64,000 nt of DNA from contig JAFYYM010000034.1 in assembly GCA_017557535.1 (NCBI GenBank), forward strand, positions 1-64,000, read 5' to 3'. Shown piece by piece: positions 59,250-64,000 of this stretch (positions are counted from its first letter, which is position 1; each line of letters begins with the position of its first letter). This DNA is from Bacteroidales bacterium (GTDB taxonomy: Bacteria; Bacteroidota; Bacteroidia; Bacteroidales; UBA932). Position numbers and translations under genes: made by a program. The notes beneath the pieces were generated by a model that was given only the letters and a program-made list of their open reading frames with translations, had not been told where the DNA came from and did not search any database.

Positions 59250-60905
59250 CTACTTTGCCAATGCCTCAAGGATCTCATGGCGGGCCTTGCGGAAGTGGAT
59301 GGTAGACATGTCGTATGTTTCCCAGCCATAGATCATCTGCCGGCATAGTTCCTTGGCCATGGCCTCGTCCTTCTTGGAAAGCATCTGGAGGAGGGTATAA
59401 TCCGCTATACCATCCCTCATGGCCTCGAAACGGATGGAGCCGTACAGCTTCTTGTCACCAGGATAGATGATCCAGCTGTCCCCGCCGGGCAGCACGTTTC
59501 CGCTCTCAGTGTTGATCCCGGTGGTCTCATCCCAAGGATCGTCTTCCCTCCACTGGTTCAATCCCCAATGAAGATAACCTGTAGCCCCGTAGCGGAAATT
59601 GATCCAATGCATCAGACGGACCTTCAACAGCGGCAGCTCGATGAAACGGTTGGAATAATTGCCCTGAGGCGTCATGCTCGTGTAGAACCAGACCTCGTCA
59701 CCGGCCTCCTGCCTCTCCTTGTAGAAGGAATAACCGTCAGCAAGGAAACTCAATTTGGGGACCCAGATGTCCACTATGTCAGCAAGATCGTGGGAATGGC
59801 AGGCTTCTATGATCGGGACGTCCGGTGCAAGACTCTTGAAGAAGCGGGAGATGGCCACATAAGATTCGCGGTTATCCTTCGCAGGCTCGTCGGCGATATG
59901 CTGGCAGTAGATCGAATACCATCCCTTTTCCTTGAGATGGGAAATGAAGGCGGGGATGAACTGGGAATAATAGTTCCTGGCCACGGGATCCTCTATGGGC
60001 AGTCTCTCGTCCACTCCGGGCACGTTTACTCCGAACGGGCTGTTCCAAAGACCGATACGACCGCCGATCTGGCCGGCTACCAGTCTTTTGAGGACTCCCG
60101 CTTCCTGGAATATCTCGACCTCCTTGTCGAAATTAGTGAAATCGAAACTCCACTTGTCCCCGTCGGACTTGGAATCGATGGTGCTAAGGGAGACACGTAT
60201 CGTGTTCTGATAGGATTCCTTCATCTTACCGGCCAGGGCCCTTATGAAGTCCCAGTGCTCCTCCGAATAAAGTTCGGCGTCCGGATTGAAATGCTTCAAC
60301 GCCCTCTCCCCGGAGTTGTACCAGTTGGTTACCCAGAGAGTCGGCTCCTCGAGGACCACGGGATAGACCTTGAGGGCAATCTCGCCGCTCAGGTTGACTC
60401 CCTTGCCCTTCACCATGACCTTGCCCTTGTACACGCCGGGAACGGCATCCGTGGGCACTGAAACCGTGACCCAGACAGGCTGTGTCATGAATGCAGGGAT
60501 ATCACGGGACGGGGCGTCGTCGACTATCGGGTCGGGAAACAGTCCTGAGGGCGACTTTATGATATCGCGCCCGGGGTTGGGTACCGTACGGCCCACATGG
60601 ACATAATCCACGAAACCGACCTTCACGGACTCGATGGTGTGGCCGGAGCCGTCTTCGGGAGCATCAATGGACAATCTGACGTCTTGCAGAGCGGCACCGC
60701 TCCAAAGCGCATACTGGAAGGTGGCGCATTCTCCCGCGGCCACCTCCTCCACTTCCGAATAGGCAGATGACCACGATGTCTCCGGAAGCAGCTTGTCAAA
60801 AGGGTCTACACGGATGAAGGAGACTTGTCCACCGTCAGTGCAAGAGAACGTAAGCAAAGCCGCTGACAGCAAGGCGGACAAGCTGAGGAAAAGTCTGTTC
60901 ATCAT
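59250..60905 (-). CDS. GH123 (DUF4091) family glycosidase, lipoprotein, copy A
   Basis: A 551-residue protein with a lipoprotein signal (LLTFSC), an N-terminal beta-sandwich and a TIM barrel with the DUF4091/GH123 catalytic motif HIADEP, whose adjacent Asp-Glu pair fits the substrate-assisted GH123 mechanism. GH123 enzymes cleave beta-linked N-acetylgalactosamine. GYLHWGLNQWR and WIIYPGDKKLYGSIRFEAMRD are also family landmarks. It overlaps the upstream near-identical copy B by ATGA. The next in-frame ATG at 60902 is equally possible. Confidence 0.85.
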   Translation of the reverse strand: MMNRLFLSLSALLSAALLTFSCTDGGQVSFIRVDPFDKLLPETSWSSAYSEVEEVAAGECATFQYALWSGAALQDVRLSIDAPEDGSGHTIESVKVGFVDYVHVGRTVPNPGRDIIKSPSGLFPDPIVDDAPSRDIPAFMTQPVWVTVSVPTDAVPGVYKGKVMVKGKGVNLSGEIALKVYPVVLEEPTLWVTNWYNSGERALKHFNPDAELYSEEHWDFIRALAGKMKESYQNTIRVSLSTIDSKSDGDKWSFDFTNFDKEVEIFQEAGVLKRLVAGQIGGRIGLWNSPFGVNVPGVDERLPIEDPVARNYYSQFIPAFISHLKEKGWYSIYCQHIADEPAKDNRESYVAISRFFKSLAPDVPIIEACHSHDLADIVDIWVPKLSFLADGYSFYKERQEAGDEVWFYTSMTPQGNYSNRFIELPLLKVRLMHWINFRYGATGYLHWGLNQWREDDPWDETTGINTESGNVLPGGDSWIIYPGDKKLYGSIRFEAMRDGIADYTLLQMLSKKDEAMAKELCRQMIYGWETYDMSTIHFRKARHEILEALAK

Positions 60906-62557
60906 TTCGATGCCAATGCTTCGAGGATCTCATGACGGGCCTTGCGGAAGTGTAGAGTGGACATGTCGTAAGTTGTCCATTCATACACGTTCTGGCGGCA
61001 GATTTCCTTGGCCATGGCCTCATCCTTCTTGGAAAGCATCTGGAGGAGGGTATAATCCGCTATACCGTCCCTCATAGCCTCGAGACGGATGGAGCCGTAA
61101 AGCTTCTTGTCGCCTGGATAGATGATCCAGCTGTCGCCTCCGGGAAGGATATTGCCACCTTCAAGATTGATGCTGGTTGACTCGTATGCGGGATCGTCTC
61201 CCCTCCATTGGTTGAGTCCCCAGTGTAGATAACCTGTCGCCCCGTAACGGAAATTGATCCAATGCAGCAGGCGGGTCTTCAGCAGCGGCTGCTCAAGGAA
61301 ACGGTTGGCGTAGTTGCCCTGAGGGGCCAGGCAGGTATAGAACCACACCTCGTCACCAGCCGCCTGCCTCTCCTTGTAGAAGGAATATCCGTCGGCGTAA
61401 AAATTCAACTGTGGGACCCAGATGTCCACTATGTCCGCGAGATTGTGTGAATGACAGGCCTCTATGATCGGAACGTCGGGAGCGTACTGTTTGAAGAATC
61501 TGGCTATATCCACATAAGACTGATAGTTGTCTCCCGCAGGCTCATCAGCGATATGCTGGCAATAGATTGAGTACCATCCCTTTTCCTTCAGATGTGAGAC
61601 GAAAGCGGGGATGAATTGTGAATAATAATTCTTGGCGATGGGATCCTCGATGGGCAGTTTCTCCGTCATTCCCGGAATATTGACTCCGAACGGACTGTTC
61701 CACAAGCCGACACGTCCACCGATATGCCCGACCTCGAGTTTCTTGAGGACTCCGGCCTCCTCGAAAATCTCCACCTCCTTATCGAACTTCGTGAAATCAA
61801 AGCTCCACTTGTCCCCTTCGGCCTTGGAATCGACTGTACCAAGGGAGATCAGGATCGTGTTCTGATAGCTTTCTTTCATTACCTCGGCCAAGGCCTTCAG
61901 GTAATCCCAATGCTCCTCAGAATACAACTCGGCGTCCGGATTGAAATGCTTCAAAGACCTCTCCGCCGCATTGAACCAGTTTGTGACCCAGAGAGTAGGC
62001 TCCTCAAGGACCACTGGATAGACCTTGACAGCGATCTCGCCGCTCAGGTTCACTCCCTTGCCTTTCACCTTGACCCTTCCCTTGTACACACCGGGAGTGG
62101 CATCCTTCGGCACAGCAACCGTGACCCATATGGGTTGTGTCTTGCCGGCGGGAACATCCCAATCCTTGGCGTCATCTATTATTTCGTCCGGATACATACC
62201 TGAGAGAGATTTGATGGCGTCCCTTCCTGGCGTAGGGGTGGTTCGGCCGACGTGGATATAGTCCACGAAACCGGTTTTCACGGACTCCAGAGCATGTCCG
62301 GCGTCATCCTTCGGAGCCTCGAATGACAAATTGAGATCCTCAAGATCCCATGCGCTCCTAAGAGTGAACTGAAAGGTGGCGTGCTCCCCGGCCGCCACTT
62401 CCTCTACCTCAGAATATGGATGGGACCAAGAAGTCTCAGGGAGTATTTTCTCCAAAGGATCGACCCTCTGGAAAGATACCTGCTTATTACCACAACAAGA
62501 TACAACAGTGATAACCGCCAGTACGAAGACGGCGATGGAAAGACAGAAACGCTTCAT
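60902..62557 (-). CDS. GH123 (DUF4091) family glycosidase, lipoprotein, copy B
   Basis: A 551-residue protein with lipobox VVSC, roughly three quarters identical to copy A by eye over its whole length, with the same HIADEP catalytic pair and C-terminal FRKARHEILEAL end. The two copies came from a recent tandem duplication. Differences cluster in the N-terminal domain and around the barrel loops, so substrate range may differ. It begins 23 bases after the recJ stop, on the same strand. A TTG at 62563 is an alternative but less likely start. Confidence 0.85.
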   Translation of the reverse strand: MKRFCLSIAVFVLAVITVVSCCGNKQVSFQRVDPLEKILPETSWSHPYSEVEEVAAGEHATFQFTLRSAWDLEDLNLSFEAPKDDAGHALESVKTGFVDYIHVGRTTPTPGRDAIKSLSGMYPDEIIDDAKDWDVPAGKTQPIWVTVAVPKDATPGVYKGRVKVKGKGVNLSGEIAVKVYPVVLEEPTLWVTNWFNAAERSLKHFNPDAELYSEEHWDYLKALAEVMKESYQNTILISLGTVDSKAEGDKWSFDFTKFDKEVEIFEEAGVLKKLEVGHIGGRVGLWNSPFGVNIPGMTEKLPIEDPIAKNYYSQFIPAFVSHLKEKGWYSIYCQHIADEPAGDNYQSYVDIARFFKQYAPDVPIIEACHSHNLADIVDIWVPQLNFYADGYSFYKERQAAGDEVWFYTCLAPQGNYANRFLEQPLLKTRLLHWINFRYGATGYLHWGLNQWRGDDPAYESTSINLEGGNILPGGDSWIIYPGDKKLYGSIRLEAMRDGIADYTLLQMLSKKDEAMAKEICRQNVYEWTTYDMSTLHFRKARHEILEALASK

Positions 62558-62580
62558 ATCCAATGAGTTTTAGTGTTACT

Positions 62581-64000
62581 CTATATAAATTCCTCCCGCT
62601 CTTTTATATCCTTTATTCGGAGCTGGAGAGTGGAATTGCCTCGATAGTAATTCTCGACGATTGAATAGCAGATGTCGAATGGGTTGCCGGCTTTGATATA
62701 TTCGTAATAATCCGCCATGTTGAAAGCGATGGCCGGAATCTGGTGGAAGGGCTGTTTCTCATCGATAAGATCCAGTTTCATGTGCACACCACCAGCGCCG
62801 ACCTTGCGGCCGTTACCTCCGTCGGAGACGTTCTCTGTCAGGAACACCGGATTATTGTTTCCGGGGCCGAAGGGCTGGAACTGCTTCAGGAGCCTGAAGA
62901 ACTTGGGGGTAATCTGGCTGAACTCAAGTTTGGCGTCAATGTCAGTCACCGGAGTCAGCATCTCATCAGTGATCTTTCCGGCGATGAATTTGTCGATCCT
63001 GCTCACGAACTCGTCCAAGTTGCTCTCCTTCATCGTAAGGCCGGCGGCATAGACATGCCCTCCAAAGTTCTCCAACAGGTCAGCGCAGCTCTCTATGGAC
63101 TCGTACAGATCGAAGCCGGCGACGCTTCTGGCCGATCCCGTGATGAACCCGTTGGACTTGGTGAGGACTATAGTGGGCTTGTAGAAAGCCTCCACTAGAC
63201 GGGACGCGACGATACCGACGACACCCTTGTTCCAAGTCGGGTTATATACTATCGTAGCGGCGCCGGTCGATAGGGCGGTCCCGTTCTGGACCATCTCCAA
63301 GGCCTCTTGGGTGATTTCCCGGTCTATTCCCTTGCGCTCGTTGTTATTGTCGTTGATCCTCTCGCCGACAATGTTGGCGATATGGTCGTCCGCGGCTGTC
63401 AAAAGCTCTACCGCAAGTCTTCCTGTCTCCATACGGCCGGCGGCGTTGATCCTGGGGCCGATCTTGAAAACGATGTCATCTATGGTCAAATGACCTGGCT
63501 CAAGCTTGGAGAGAGTCGCCATTGCGAGCAGCCCCTTGCGAGGATTCTCATTGAGTTGTTTCAGGCCGAAGTGCGCGAGTATCCTGTTCTCCCCGACCAT
63601 AGTGACAAGGTCGGCGGCGATGCTGACCACCAGAAGATCCAGCAGGGGAATCAAGGTCTCGAAAGGAATCCCGTATTTCTTTGAATATGCCTGGACGAGC
63701 TTGAATCCTACTCCGCAGCCGGAAAGGTCGTCGAAAGGATAGTTGTCATCCTCCCGCTTGGGATCCAGCACAGCGACTGCCGAGGGTAGTTTGTCCTCCG
63801 GGAGATGGTGATCGCAGATGATCACGTCTATTCCTTTAGTTTTGGCGTAGTCAACCTTCTCGTTGGCCTTGATGCCGCAGTCCAAAGTGATGATAAGCTC
63901 GAATCCCCCATCGCTCGCCCAGTCTATCCCTTTGTACGACAGTCCGTAACCCTCATCATAGCGGTCCGGAATATAGAAATCGACCTTCTGGGAATATCTC
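62581..64000 (-). CDS. recJ: Single-stranded-DNA exonuclease RecJ (3' part, starts outside the window)
   Basis: 472 C-terminal residues are visible; the 5' end lies beyond base 64000 and the frame continues to the edge (YIPDRYDEGYGLS). Landmarks are the DHH motif VIICDHHLPEDKLPSA, KIGPRINAAGRM, the DHHA1 region LLENFGGHVYAAGLTM, and QPFGPGNNNPVF of the OB domain. RecJ degrades single-stranded DNA 5' to 3' in recombination and repair. The GH123 genes follow after 23 bases. Confidence 0.94.
   Translation of the reverse strand, partial: RYSQKVDFYIPDRYDEGYGLSYKGIDWASDGGFELIITLDCGIKANEKVDYAKTKGIDVIICDHHLPEDKLPSAVAVLDPKREDDNYPFDDLSGCGVGFKLVQAYSKKYGIPFETLIPLLDLLVVSIAADLVTMVGENRILAHFGLKQLNENPRKGLLAMATLSKLEPGHLTIDDIVFKIGPRINAAGRMETGRLAVELLTAADDHIANIVGERINDNNNERKGIDREITQEALEMVQNGTALSTGAATIVYNPTWNKGVVGIVASRLVEAFYKPTIVLTKSNGFITGSARSVAGFDLYESIESCADLLENFGGHVYAAGLTMKESNLDEFVSRIDKFIAGKITDEMLTPVTDIDAKLEFSQITPKFFRLLKQFQPFGPGNNNPVFLTENVSDGGNGRKVGAGGVHMKLDLIDEKQPFHQIPAIAFNMADYYEYIKAGNPFDICYSIVENYYRGNSTLQLRIKDIKEREEFI

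Noticed and set aside
1-64000. Mobile elements, prophage, CRISPR arrays, restriction or toxin-antitoxin systems
   Set aside because: No transposase, integrase, phage structural gene, direct-repeat spacer array, methylase/nuclease pair or small toxin-antitoxin pair was recognised on either strand.

Overview
The window looks like chromosomal DNA of a gut- or rumen-type member of the order Bacteroidales. The evidence is the gene content: a complete Bat (aerotolerance) operon, a fimbrillin-DUF3575-DUF5119 set, DUF4492 next to cydA, DUF6057, Bacteroidetes-type ParC, and many secreted glycosidases and lipoproteins. TAnnTTTG boxes of the Bacteroidetes -7 type also precede many genes. Genus cannot be resolved from sequence reading alone. 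I found no rRNA or tRNA genes, CRISPR array, insertion sequence or phage genes, and no gene-free stretch longer than 300 bases.

Layout. 1-1493: 5' end of cydA with DUF4492 (minus) and a divergent Ala-rich protein. 1507-6129 (minus): fimbrillin, DUF3575, DUF5119 and a six-hairpin glycosidase, tightly packed. 6279-9494 (minus): a DUF6057 membrane protein and a beta-propeller lipoprotein with a CxxCH motif. 9620-19893: a carbohydrate-processing island without SusC/SusD, holding a compact GH2, a class-C-like serine hydrolase, a GH95-like enzyme, a large GH2-like protein lacking the usual acid/base Glu, and a two-domain esterase. 19969-23397: two tandem Ig-like/propeller lipoproteins ending at a strong convergent terminator.

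23563-31110: malate dehydrogenase (minus), divergent from a plus-strand run of phosphopantetheinyl transferase, LemA, DUF2207, TPR protein, EnvC-like protein and TsaE. 31107-33957 (minus): a TM2 / LolA-like / paired membrane-hairpin operon. 34020-39593: YifB ATPase, a secreted alpha/beta hydrolase, a two-domain nucleoside kinase, and a stand-alone ATP-pyrophosphatase subunit of GMP synthase. 39595-47859 (minus): the Bat operon moxR-DUF58-(DUF4381-like)-batA-batB-batC-batD/E, with BatD and BatE fused. 47906-58267 (plus): truA, exbB-exbD-tonB, a pseudouridine synthase with a 16-heptad N-terminal repeat, era, parC, a GH5-like enzyme and aroK. 58254-64000 (minus): recJ (5' end outside), two duplicated GH123 (DUF4091) lipoproteins and a metallophosphoesterase.

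How it fits together. The cell-envelope genes (Bat, ExbBD-TonB, EnvC, LemA/DUF2207, TM2/LolA-like) and scattered lipoprotein glycosidases and esterases describe a didermic glycan forager. It powers outer-membrane transport with TonB and trims acetylated and amino-sugar-containing polysaccharides. Many junctions overlap by 1-4 bases (ATGA, TGATG, TAATG), which points to translational coupling. I see no single clearly new multi-gene system. The strongest leads are the BatD-BatE fusion with a buried signal peptide, the split GMP synthase, the double-esterase fusion, the catalytically altered GH2-like protein, the CxxCH/DUF6057 pair, the TM2/LolA-like/paired-hairpin operon and the heptad-repeat pseudouridine synthase.
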